A model generated the notes under the pieces. The model worked only from the letters and a program-made list of their open reading frames with translations. It had not been told where the DNA came from and searched no databases. A stretch of DNA of 26,327 bases, taken from NCBI GenBank assembly GCA_046346665.1, contig JAXMHQ010000050.1, forward strand, positions 1 through 26,327, read 5' to 3'. Of this stretch, positions 1 through 7,065 are shown piece after piece. Position 1 is the stretch's first letter. Each line of letters begins with the position of its first letter. A program made the translations under genes and the position numbers. The DNA comes from JAXMHQ01 sp046346665 (GTDB lineage Bacteria > Verrucomicrobiota > Verrucomicrobiia > Limisphaerales > JAXMHQ01).

Positions 1-5
1 TTCCC

Positions 6-131
6 GGAGCGCGGCTGTATCCGAAGGATCAGCCGCAGGGACGTGGCAGATGCGAAGGCGTTTGAGAAGACAGGGAGCGTTGGAATATCGAACATTTCTG
101 CGGCTGGTCCTGGCGGACACAGCCGCGCTCC
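6..131. repeat. 126-bp imperfect inverted repeat (family A)
   Basis: The arm at 6-37 and the arm at 98-131 are reverse complements over about 33 nt with few mismatches. Both carry the core GGAGCGCGGCTGT and the inner block CAGCCGCAG, so the element could form a long hairpin with a loop of about 60 nt. It lies upstream of the HXXEE gene and covers the ATG at 43, which argues against that ATG being a real start. It matches no insertion-sequence end that I recognise and contains no ORF of its own. Confidence 0.75.
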
Positions 132-225
132 TGACCCTCGCCGTAAATCGCACCCACTCACACCTCCGGCATTGACAGCCGCGTTCCGGCGTGGCTCGAT
201 GGGTCAGGCGTCGACATCTATTGCC

Positions 226-699
226 ATGAACCATGCTTACATTCTTTGGATCGCGACTTTGGCTTACGCCATTCACGTGATTGAAGAATATATGTTCGAC
301 TGGAAAGGATGGGCGAACGCCGCACTCAAGCTGCCGGTCACGTGGGTTCATTTTGCCATCGTCAACGGAGTCGTCGTCGTTTTGGGCGTGTCCTGTGCTT
401 CCGTGAACTGGTCGTGTGCGGAATTTGCCTTGTCGCTCCCGGCGTTAATGCTCATCAATGCGACGTTCTTTCACGTTTTACCCTTCATCTTTGGCAAAGG
501 ACGATGGTCACCCGGTCTGGGAACGGCGCTCATCCTTTTTTATCCGATTTCGATCTGGTGTTATTACGGTGCCCGTCAGGACGGGATTTTGTCCACGGAA
601 GTCCTGGTGGTTTCATCCGTCATTGGAGCATTCCTGATGGCCACACCGATTGTGATGCTCAAGTTGAGGCTCCATCCCTATTTCAAACAAGACCAGTGA
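226..699 (+). CDS. HXXEE-domain integral membrane protein
   Basis: A 157-aa predicted inner-membrane protein of the HXXEE family (PF13787 type), whose function is unknown. The defining motif H-V-I-E-E is at residues 17-21. A second family-like motif, N-A-T-F-F-H, lies about residues 79-84, followed by a Pro-Gly turn and further hydrophobic segments; about four to five membrane spans are visible. I chose the ATG at 226 because the open frame back to 43 runs through an inverted repeat and encodes low-complexity, Pro/Arg-rich sequence, whereas the family motif normally sits close to the N-terminus. An in-frame ATG at 199 is possible. The stop is 17 nt before the first NHLP-like gene, suggesting one transcript. 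Confidence 0.8.
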   Translation: MNHAYILWIATLAYAIHVIEEYMFDWKGWANAALKLPVTWVHFAIVNGVVVVLGVSCASVNWSCAEFALSLPALMLINATFFHVLPFIFGKGRWSPGLGTALILFYPISIWCYYGARQDGILSTEVLVVSSVIGAFLMATPIVMLKLRLHPYFKQDQ

Positions 700-716
700 A
701 AGCCGGCTGAAAGATT

Positions 717-1046
717 GTGATAAATCAGTCACTCGAACGCGCGCTGATCGAAAACGCTTGGAGAGACCCGGAGTTCTGCCGGCTGATAGAAACCGACCCG
801 AAGGCGGCTCTTAAAAGTCTGGGCGTCGAGGTTCCCGACGGTGTTAAACTCAACATGCGGATGCAGCGACGGGATACGCTTTACTTCGTCATTCCGCCAT
901 TAGCCGAGCATCCCGAGGACACCAACAAGGTCATCAACCAGATGGATCTCTGGCAAAGCGCCGATTTGTTCTGCTGGATCATGCCGCAGGCATTGAAGCT
1001 CGAATTGTTAGCCATGCGACAAGGTTATCGAAAGGCGCATCCATGA
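717..1046 (+). CDS. NHLP-like (nitrile-hydratase-related leader) small protein 1
   Basis: A 109-aa protein starting at GTG 717. Residues about 8-61 follow the pattern of nitrile-hydratase-type leader peptides (NHLP, the TIGR03793 type): an A-W-R-D-P-E-F helix, D-P-K-A-A-L-K-S-L-G-V-E-V-P, then a beta segment ending D-T-L-Y-F-V-I-P-P. The C-terminal 45 residues are amphipathic and Trp/Leu-rich, with only one Cys and no Gly-Gly cleavage site, so this is not an obvious RiPP core. It overlaps the next gene by 4 nt (ATGA), implying translational coupling. No RiPP maturase or peptidase-transporter is in view. It may be a leader-bearing precursor, or a small protein that borrows the nitrile hydratase alpha-subunit N-terminal fold. 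Confidence 0.7.
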   Translation: MINQSLERALIENAWRDPEFCRLIETDPKAALKSLGVEVPDGVKLNMRMQRRDTLYFVIPPLAEHPEDTNKVINQMDLWQSADLFCWIMPQALKLELLAMRQGYRKAHP

Positions 1047-1399
1047 AAGATTCTCAAGACATCTTCAACGCGCACTATGCCAAAATCCGACGCGATCCGG
1101 CGTTGCGGCAGCGCCTGATTGACAATCCCATTGCCGGCCTGAATGAGCACTTTGGCTCGATGCCGGAGGGGAACTATCGTGTTGAAGTCATTCCGCAGGA
1201 ACCCGACACCATCACCATCGTGCTGCCAGCGCCTGCGGATGGCGATACGAGCGATGCGGCCATTGATGCGGCCAGCCGTCGCGTGTACGACGTGCTGTTC
1301 ACGGACGGCGTCGGCGGTTATCTCATCCCGGATGAACAGCTCACCTGGCTTTTGCGCGATATGCGGTTGTTATGGTCGCGGTCAAAGACCCGGAAATAA
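1043..1399 (+). CDS. NHLP-like small protein 2
   Basis: A 118-aa protein whose ATG overlaps the stop of the preceding gene. It has the same architecture as its neighbour: an N-terminal helix with R-R-D-P-A-L-R-Q-R-L, D-N-P-I-A-G-L, a P-E-G turn, a beta segment ending D-T-I-T-I-V-L-P-A-P, then an Asp-rich linker and a helical tail. The tail contains a G-V-G-G at about residues 90-93, followed by 25 residues rich in Leu, Trp and Arg. A C39-type double-glycine cleavage there is conceivable but speculative. The two proteins are diverged in sequence but alike in layout, so they could form a heteromeric pair. It ends 14 nt from the convergent cupin gene. Confidence 0.65.
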   Translation: MKDSQDIFNAHYAKIRRDPALRQRLIDNPIAGLNEHFGSMPEGNYRVEVIPQEPDTITIVLPAPADGDTSDAAIDAASRRVYDVLFTDGVGGYLIPDEQLTWLLRDMRLLWSRSKTRK

Positions 1400-1412
1400 A
1401 TCCATTAGCCAT

Positions 1413-1853
1413 TCATTTTGGCGGCAAAATGGTGATGCCATACTCGGGTGCCAGTGCGCGCATCCGGTGAATGTCTTCCGCCGAAGGCGGCACAGGCCGA
1501 TCCTGCCGGGTGGCCAGCGGTTTGCCGACGGCTTCAAAGAAAGCTTCAACGCCTGCCGGAGAGGCCGTTTCCAGCAAAATCGCGTCCGTCGTGCCGGTAT
1601 TTTTGAAGTGGTGCGGAATGCCGCGCGGGGCAAAAACGTATTCCCCCGGCTTCACCACCATGGTTTTGTCCCCCACATAAAAAGTGACTTCGCCGGCCAG
1701 CACCTGGAAGGTTTCGTCCTCACGTGTATGCACGTGCGGCGGCGGCCCGCCCTTCGGTGGCAAGGTTGCCTCCATGATCACATAATGACCTTGGGTATCC
1801 CGGCCATCCACCAGAATTGCCACCCGGTCACCGGCAACGGTGATGATTTTCAT
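1413..1853 (-). CDS. Single-domain cupin protein
   Basis: A 146-aa conserved-barrel protein with both cupin motifs intact. Motif 1 has H40, H42 and E47 in the H-x-H-x4-E-x6-G pattern. Motif 2 runs from G70 through P76, G78 and H81 to N85. These residues would bind one divalent metal. It resembles quercetinase/oxalate-type small cupins whose substrates vary, so no reaction can be named. The ATG at 1853 is preferred over an in-frame TTG at 1889 because the barrel begins immediately after it and the extra 12 residues look random. It converges on the NHLP pair, with only 13 nt between stops and no clear terminator hairpin. Confidence 0.85.
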   Translation of the reverse strand: MKIITVAGDRVAILVDGRDTQGHYVIMEATLPPKGGPPPHVHTREDETFQVLAGEVTFYVGDKTMVVKPGEYVFAPRGIPHHFKNTGTTDAILLETASPAGVEAFFEAVGKPLATRQDRPVPPSAEDIHRMRALAPEYGITILPPK

Positions 1854-1973
1854 GAACAGCACTTTGCTGCAGCCGGCTAATGAATTCAACGGTTATCAAG
1901 AGAAGATTGTGAGAGAATTTCGCGCAGCTTTTGGGCGAATTCCGGCCCGGCCAAAAATGGCTGCATCCGATAA

Positions 1974-2256
1974 ATCTCCGCACCCCTCCAGGAGCGCCTA
2001 AAACAATTACAGGCGTGAATTCCGAGCCTGGAGGCTGAACTGGACATGCTCCGGGTGAACAGCCTCTCTGCGGAGGAAATCGCCTTCCAGGCCGGGAACC
2101 CATGCGGACGCTGGCAAAAAATTCGGCCTGAAGAAAAGCGGGAGCTCATCGAAATCCTCACGGACAATATCGTTGTGGGCAAAGAGGAAACAACCGTGAA
2201 CTTCTACTCCCGGGCTTCCTGTGAAGACATGGCAAAAAGGTGGCGGAGAGAGGGGG
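1974..2256 (+). pseudogene. C-terminal relic of a large serine recombinase
   Basis: The plus-strand frame holding the ATG at 2046 reads like the C-terminal coiled region of large serine recombinases: Q-E-R-L-K-Q-L-Q-A, stop (TGA 2016-2018), I-P-S-L-E-A-E-L-D, L-S-A-E-E-I, P-E-E-K-R-E-L-I-E, then I-V-V-G-K-E and a final S-C-E-D-M-A-K-R. The stop probably replaced an Arg codon. A further in-frame TAA lies at 1971, and the catalytic resolvase domain and zinc-ribbon region are missing. The conserved end falls right at the 3' side of the tRNA-Ser gene, so the relic probably marks an old element integrated at that tRNA. The apparent tail reading W-R-R-E-G-D-S-N-P-R is antisense tRNA, not recombinase. 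Confidence 0.65.
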
Positions 2257-2332
2257 ATTCGAACCCCCGATACGGTTTAACCCGTATAACGGTTTAGCAA
2301 ACCGTCGCCTTCAGCCACTCGGCCATCTCTCC
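2241..2332 (-). tRNA. tRNA-Ser(GCU)
   Basis: A 92-nt class II tRNA. The acceptor stem is GGAGAGA/TCTCTCC with discriminator G and a gene-encoded CCA at 2243-2241. The anticodon stem ACGGT/ACCGT encloses the loop TTGCTAA (anticodon GCT, reading AGC/AGU). The long variable arm and canonical T-loop (GGTTCGAATCC) identify it as tRNA-Ser. It is flanked on one side by the serine recombinase relic and on the other by a frameshifted membrane-protein relic, consistent with use as an integration site. Confidence 0.95.
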
Positions 2333-2380
2333 ACCGAACCCCAAGCATAATTGGGCACATTCGCGAGTCAAGCTGCGTGA

Positions 2381-2619
2381 TTAGCGGGTACGGTGCTGGA
2401 ACACGTGGTTGGCGCGCTGCTTCACGGGAAGAGGGCATCGGATGGGATCGTGGAGATTGAGAGCCACGGCTGGTATGAGCTGGTAGCAAGGGGTGTGTTG
2501 ATGATTGCAGCTTTCCTGCCCTTTTTGCCTTGAAAGAGATGGAGCGTGTGTTCGGGCGCGAGAAGGTGCGCGGGTTGTTCTTCAACCGCCACAAACACCC
2601 GGCGGATCCGGCACCTTAG
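2381..2619 (+). pseudogene. Frameshifted fragment of an unidentified membrane protein
   Basis: Two adjacent plus-strand frames give one coherent peptide. The first (2381-2530) reads L-A-G-T-V-L-E-H-V-V-G-A-L-L-H-G-K, then H-G-W-Y-E-L-V-A-R and a hydrophobic segment ending A-F-L-P-F. The second (from about 2524) continues F-A-L-K-E-M-E-R-V-F-G-R-E-K-V-R-G-L-F-F-N-R and stops at TAG 2617-2619. The change of frame falls in the T5 run at 2522-2526, which suggests an indel there. The N-terminus is missing. I do not recognise the family; it looks like the last two helices of a small four-helix membrane protein. Confidence 0.45.
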
Positions 2620-3409
2620 AGCGTTTTCAATAAAACTGTAGCCGTTTATTCATCCGCAGATTTCGCAGATGAACGCAGATTATCTGTGAAATCTGTGCAA
2701 TCTGCGGATGTTCTTTCGGGCGCTTGCCGGCTTCGGTTTATCTTGAACTGCCCTACTGAGCGACTTGCCTGACCCGTTTCTCTGCGGCCCTCCGCGTCTG
2801 CTGCGTCTCTGCGTGAGTTTGAGTTTCATTGAACTGCATAGAGCCGGATTAACAGAAACTACTCCCTGTTGTTCAAGCGACATCCAAAGGCTGCTTTATA
2901 CCGCCGCGTCGGGTTAAGTACGGATATTTCTTCCGTGGAAATCGATGTCACTGGTCGCTTGCTTTACGGCCTTAAGAAGGTATCTAATGGAGGCTGTCAG
3001 CCCGTTAATGAGGAAACTAGCAAAGTGGATTTTGGATTCAGGTGGAGACCGTCTGGATCTGGTGAATTGAGCTGGTTTTCACGGATTGGCGGTTGTTCCG
3101 GGGCGCGTGGTTGTTGGTTCATTCCCAGGAATCTGCGGGTTTGAGAGCCTGTTGGATGGGGAAGTGCGGGCTTCGGAATCCGGGGCCCGGTTGATTTCGG
3201 TCCCGGTCGGCGAGTGCGCATGACGCGCGGTTCGCCGTTAACGTTGCGGTCTAAATACTATATCCGGCCGGCGAGGCTGGATTGGAATGTCAGTTTGCGA
3301 AACAGGTTTCGCATCTGCAAGTGCGGAGCTTTGTGTTTGCTGGAGTCTTCGTTGAACCTCTCTTTGAACAGGGCGGGGAGTTTGTCTGTCTCGGAACTGG
3401 AGTGATTTC
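2620..3409. other. About 790-bp gene-free region upstream of the EPS locus
   Basis: No open frame here has convincing protein-like composition. Readings such as 2869-3144 (+) and 2997-3221 (-) have no recognisable domain. The first 200 bp hold repeat debris: a 60-bp near-palindrome at 2651-2710 and a single arm built on GCGTCT at about 2780-2817. The rest probably contains the promoter and leader of the EPS operon. A weak -10-like TACTAT at 3256-3261 lacks a good -35 partner. A good Shine-Dalgarno GGAG at 3399-3402 precedes the ATG at 3410. Confidence 0.5.
2651..2710. repeat. 60-bp near-palindrome (family B, CGCAGAT type)
   Basis: The outer arms CATCCGCAGATT and its complement (ending at 2710) are perfect; the inner part has mismatches. 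Each arm is itself a near-tandem run of CGCAGAT or CACAGAT units spaced about 9-11 nt. A related element lies at 6981-7036 before wecB. Confidence 0.75.
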
Positions 3410-5656
3410 ATGGCGATGAACCCTAAGAAGGCGGCTGCGGATTCCGGCGACGGGATTGCGCTGGGCGACATCTACTTCATGCTGTTTCGGCACAAGTGGA
3501 TGATTGTGACCATGGCGGCGCTGGGGTTTGTGGGGGCGGTTTACATTTTCCTGACGACGCCGCCGCTGTATCAGTCGGAGGCGAAGCTTTACATTCGTTA
3601 CGTGGTGGAGGGGAAGATTCCGATGACGCCGGTGGGGGGGGATGAGATTACGAGGTCGCCGGAGGAGGGGCCGTTGAGCATTGTGAACACGGAGGCGGAG
3701 ATTCTCCGGAGTTCGGACCTGGCGCGGATGGTGGTGACGAACCTTGGGGCGTCGCGGATTTTGGGCAAGCCGGTGCCGCCGGGAGTGAACAGCGAGGATG
3801 CTGCGACGGCGATGATTGTTCAGAACCTGACCGTGGAGCCTCCTCCGCGGGGCGGGGTGATTCTCATCACGTTCCGCCATCCGGATCCGCAGGTGGCGCG
3901 CGACGTCCTGACGCAGACGATTGCGGGGTATTTTCGGAAGCACAAGGAGATGCATCAGCCGGCCGGTGCGTATGGGGATTTCGTGAGCCAGGAGGTGGCG
4001 CGGGTGCGCGAGCAGTTGACGCAGACGGAGAAGGAGCTGCGGCTGGCGAAGGCGAGCGCGGGCGTGACGACGTCGGTGGACGACACGAAGCGGGAGTATG
4101 CGGACCAGATTTTCAAGATGCGGGAGGACCTGTTCACGGCCCGCGCGGAACTGGCGCAGCACCAGGCGTTGTTGGGCGAAATGCCCGTGACCTCGGCCGA
4201 AACCACCAACACGCCGGCCCCGATTCCTTCCGAGGTGGTGAACGATTACACGAACATCTGCGGCCGGATCGAGGCGTTGCGGCGGATCGAGCAGGATCGG
4301 CTGACCCAGTACAAGGAAGGCAGCACGATGATCACGGAAATCCGGGACCAGATCAAGGAAGCCAAGAAGCACCGGCAGAAGCTCGAGGACGATTATCCGC
4401 GGCTGGCCACGATGCTGGTGGTGCTGCCGAGTCCGTCAAGCGCTCCCGGCGGTTCCATCGACCTCGCCGCGGAGGCGATGCAGGCGCGCGGGTTGAAATC
4501 GAAGATCGCGGAACTCACCGCCCAACTGGCGCAGATCCAGGCCGACGCGGCGAAGCTGGAGGAGCAGGAGGGGCCAATCCGGGAGCTTGAGCGGAAGAAG
4601 GACCGTTACGAGGCCGACCTGAAATATTTTGCCAGCAGCCTGGAGCAGGCGCAGATCGACGAGAAGCTCGGGGTGGGCAAGGCGCCTAACATTGGGGTGG
4701 TGGACATGCCGATCCCGGCGTTCAAGGCGCGTCCGAAGACTTTCAAGAAAAAGGTATTGATGGTTGGCCTGGGCGGCGTTTTGGGCGGGCTGGGCCTAGC
4801 GCTGGCCTATGAGCTGTTCATCGACCGTTCCGTGAAGCGCGGCGCGGAGGTGCAGAAGAAGCTCAAGCTGCCGCTGGTGATTTCGGTGCCGGACATCCGG
4901 AAGCGGCGGAAGAAATCGCCGGAAGCGATCGCACCGGTGTCGCGGCAGATCCCGTTTGCGAACGGGGGCGCCGAGAACCGGGGCGGCGCGATCGAACTGG
5001 CGTCCGCCGCGCGGCCGAACGCCGCGTTGTTCCGATATTTCGAGGGATTGCGCGACCGGCTGATCGTTTATTTCGAGGTTCACAACTTCGTTCACAAGCC
5101 GAAGCTGGTGGCGGTGACGAGCTGCGGCCATGGCGCGGGGGTGAGCACGCTGGCGTCGGGGCTGGCGTCGTCGCTTTCCAAGACCGGCGAGGGCAATGTG
5201 CTGCTGGTGGACATGAACGCGGACCAGCACGGCTCGGCGCAATCGTTTCATGACGGCAAGGCGGGCAGCGCGCTGGAGGCGGTGCTGGACGGCGGGAGCC
5301 AGGGGCAGGCGCAGGTGGATGTGAATTTGCATCTGCCGGCGGGCGTGGCCGACGGCCGGCTGTCGCCGCTGTGGACGAAGCGGTTCACGCAGCTCATGCC
5401 GAAGCTGCGGGCGAGCGAGTATGACTACATTATTTTCGACATGCCGCCCGTCAGCCACACGAGCATCACCCCGCGGTTGTCCGGGCTGATGGACATGGTG
5501 CTGCTGGTGGTGGAGGCGGAAAAGACCTCGCGCGACCTGGTCGACCAGGCCAACACGCTGTTGAACGAATCGAAGGCGAACACGAGCGTTGTCCTGAACA
5601 AGACGCGTTCCTACGTCCCCGGATTTCTCCAGCAGGAACTGCAGAACGACGAGTGA
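3410..5656 (+). CDS. Wzz/GNVR-type polysaccharide copolymerase fused to a degenerate BY-kinase domain
   Basis: A 748-aa inner-membrane protein expected to control EPS chain length or export. It has an N-terminal Wzz domain with TM1 at about residues 30-49, a long periplasmic part with coiled coil at about 190-280 and 370-420, TM2 at about 449-470 after a Pro-rich segment, and a C-terminal cytoplasmic CpsD/CapB-like ATPase domain. In that domain the P-loop reads G-H-G-A-G-V-S-T, with V578 where the Walker A lysine should be. The Walker A' D601 (V-L-L-V-D) and Walker B D677 (I-I-F-D-M-P-P) remain. There is no Tyr cluster at the C-terminus. It is therefore probably a pseudokinase that still acts as a PCP-2 scaffold. 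GGAG 7 nt upstream supports the start; it is the first gene of the locus. Confidence 0.88.
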   Translation: MAMNPKKAAADSGDGIALGDIYFMLFRHKWMIVTMAALGFVGAVYIFLTTPPLYQSEAKLYIRYVVEGKIPMTPVGGDEITRSPEEGPLSIVNTEAEILRSSDLARMVVTNLGASRILGKPVPPGVNSEDAATAMIVQNLTVEPPPRGGVILITFRHPDPQVARDVLTQTIAGYFRKHKEMHQPAGAYGDFVSQEVARVREQLTQTEKELRLAKASAGVTTSVDDTKREYADQIFKMREDLFTARAELAQHQALLGEMPVTSAETTNTPAPIPSEVVNDYTNICGRIEALRRIEQDRLTQYKEGSTMITEIRDQIKEAKKHRQKLEDDYPRLATMLVVLPSPSSAPGGSIDLAAEAMQARGLKSKIAELTAQLAQIQADAAKLEEQEGPIRELERKKDRYEADLKYFASSLEQAQIDEKLGVGKAPNIGVVDMPIPAFKARPKTFKKKVLMVGLGGVLGGLGLALAYELFIDRSVKRGAEVQKKLKLPLVISVPDIRKRRKKSPEAIAPVSRQIPFANGGAENRGGAIELASAARPNAALFRYFEGLRDRLIVYFEVHNFVHKPKLVAVTSCGHGAGVSTLASGLASSLSKTGEGNVLLVDMNADQHGSAQSFHDGKAGSALEAVLDGGSQGQAQVDVNLHLPAGVADGRLSPLWTKRFTQLMPKLRASEYDYIIFDMPPVSHTSITPRLSGLMDMVLLVVEAEKTSRDLVDQANTLLNESKANTSVVLNKTRSYVPGFLQQELQNDE

Positions 5657-5861
5657 CCTCAGTTCAGGCGTTTCGGAGTTTAAGAGTTTGAGAGTGGGGG
5701 GCCCGAACGTTCGATCGACTTGTGATTTTTCCTGCAGCAGCCGACGAGAGAAGGCTCAAATATCATCGCAATGGACTTTTGGTCAGAGCCTCCTGACGTC
5801 GGCTGCTACGGGCTGCAGATCTTAAACTTTTAAACTCCCAAACTCACAAACTCCCAAACTG
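5657..5861. repeat. Composite of two nested inverted repeats between EPS genes
   Basis: The outer pair has AGTTTAAGAGTTTGAGAGT at about 5677-5695, complemented by a run of (A)AACTCCC/AACTCAC units at 5821-5860. The inner pair has GCAGCCGACG...AGGCTC at 5737-5757, complemented at 5786-5806. The inner 3' arm (5783-5809) is one of three copies of a 27-bp repeat in this window. The whole 205-bp gap is essentially repeat sequence. A transcript could fold into a double hairpin between the copolymerase and the DUF354 gene. Confidence 0.75.
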
Positions 5862-6974
5862 ATGCCGTCTTCCCCAGTTACCGCACCGCAGCGCGGCTCG
5901 TCCGCGCCGGTGCCCGCGCCCGGTTCGCGCGGGCGCATTTGGATCGATCTCGACAACACGCCGCACGTGCCGTTTTTTCGTCCGATTGTGCGCGAGCTTG
6001 AGGCGCGGGGTTACAGCGTGGGGCTGACGGCGCGGGATGCGTTCCAGGTTTGCGAGCTGGCGGAGAAGTTCGGCATGCGGGCGAAGCGGGTGGGAAAGCA
6101 TTACGGCAAGAACCGTTTCATGAAGGTGGCCGGTCTCGGCTGGCGGAGTTTGCAGCTTCTGCCGTTTGTTTTGCGCGAGCGTCCGATCCTTGCGTTGTCG
6201 CACGGCTCGCGCGCGCAGATTCTCCTTTGCAATTTGCTGCGGATTCCGACGGTGATGATCATGGATTACGAGCACGCGCAAACGCCGCTGCTGCTGCAGC
6301 CGCGATGGGAGATCGTGCCGTCCGTGCTGATGACCGAGAATCTGCAGTGCAAGCACCCGGAGCGGATCCGGACGTATGACGGGATCAAGGAAGATGTTTA
6401 CGCGCCGGAATTCCGGCCGGACCCGGCGCTGGGCCGCGAGCTGGGGCTGGTGGGTGGGGACGTGATTGTGACCGTGCGTCCGCCGGCCAACGAGGCGCAT
6501 TATCACAACCCGGAGAGCGACCTGTTGTTCGAGGCGTTCATGAAGCGGTTGGTGCGCACGCCGGGCGTGAAGGCCGTGTTGCTGCCGCGGAACAAGTCGC
6601 AGGCGCAGATGATCCGCACGCAATTTCCCGACTGGTTCGAGGGCGGCAAGGTGGTGATCCCCACCGGAGCGGTTGACGGGTTGAACCTGCTTTGGCATTC
6701 CGACCTGGTTGTGAGCGGCGGCGGCACGATGAACCGCGAAGCGGCCGCGCTGGGCATCCCGGTCTACAGCATTTTCCGGGGGAAAGGCGGCGCAGTGGAC
6801 CGGCACCTTCAGAAAGAGGGCCGCATGGTCCTGGTTGAATCCGTGGCCGACACGGAATCACGGATTCCGCTCAAAGCGCGCGACCGGTCGGCGTCGGGCC
6901 AGGGCGGCCCGCGCAGCGCGTTGAACCAGATTTTGGACCGGGTGGATGAAATTGTCCGCCTGGAACGCACTTAA
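5862..6974 (+). CDS. DUF354 family protein (GT-B-like fold)
   Basis: A 370-aa cytoplasmic protein of the DUF354 family (PF04007 type), whose members sit in surface-polysaccharide loci and have a GT-B/epimerase-like double Rossmann fold. Residues about 25-50 carry the signature start R-I-W-I-D-L-D-N-T-P-H-V-P-F-F. Later come S-H-G-S-R-A, an M-D-Y-E segment, V-T-V-R-P-P-A-N-E-A-H-Y and the C-terminal donor-site-like G-G-G-T-M-N-R-E-A-A. The exact reaction is not known to me. The first 23 residues are Pro/Ser-rich and the start may lie further in. It precedes wecB, and such pairs are common in these loci. Confidence 0.85.
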   Translation: MPSSPVTAPQRGSSAPVPAPGSRGRIWIDLDNTPHVPFFRPIVRELEARGYSVGLTARDAFQVCELAEKFGMRAKRVGKHYGKNRFMKVAGLGWRSLQLLPFVLRERPILALSHGSRAQILLCNLLRIPTVMIMDYEHAQTPLLLQPRWEIVPSVLMTENLQCKHPERIRTYDGIKEDVYAPEFRPDPALGRELGLVGGDVIVTVRPPANEAHYHNPESDLLFEAFMKRLVRTPGVKAVLLPRNKSQAQMIRTQFPDWFEGGKVVIPTGAVDGLNLLWHSDLVVSGGGTMNREAAALGIPVYSIFRGKGGAVDRHLQKEGRMVLVESVADTESRIPLKARDRSASGQGGPRSALNQILDRVDEIVRLERT

Positions 6975-6980
6975 GAACGA

Positions 6981-7036
6981 ATCCGCAGATGTCGCGGATT
7001 CCACAGATTTCAACAAGGTCTGCGTCCATCTGCGGA
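6981..7036. repeat. Near-palindrome (family B copy 2)
   Basis: ATCCGCAGATG at 6981-6991 is matched by the complement of CATCTGCGGAC at 7026-7036, with further CGCAGAT-type units inside. It lies between the DUF354 stop and the wecB ATG and is related to 2651-2710. Confidence 0.7.
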
Positions 7037-7065
7037 CAAGAATTCACCCCACATCCGATCGCTGC

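Noticed and set aside
43..225. N-terminal extension of the HXXEE gene from ATG 43
   Set aside because: It lies in the family A inverted repeat and encodes low-complexity sequence; the family motif is near the N-terminus when translation starts at 226.
1886..1985. Minus-strand peptide ending K-L-R-E-I-L-S-Q-S-S, possibly the tail of another gene
   Set aside because: It looks protein-like but is too short to place in a family, and most of its frame is antisense to the recombinase relic.
2257..2297. Coding tail reading W-R-R-E-G-D-S-N-P-R
   Set aside because: This is the well-known spurious peptide from the antisense strand of tRNA-Ser.
2869..3144. 91-codon plus-strand open frame before the EPS locus
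   Set aside because: No recognisable domain or start signal, and an overlapping equally long frame on the other strand.
3290..4372. 360-codon minus-strand open frame opposite the copolymerase gene
   Set aside because: Arg/His/Leu-rich shadow of the forward gene, which has clear domains.
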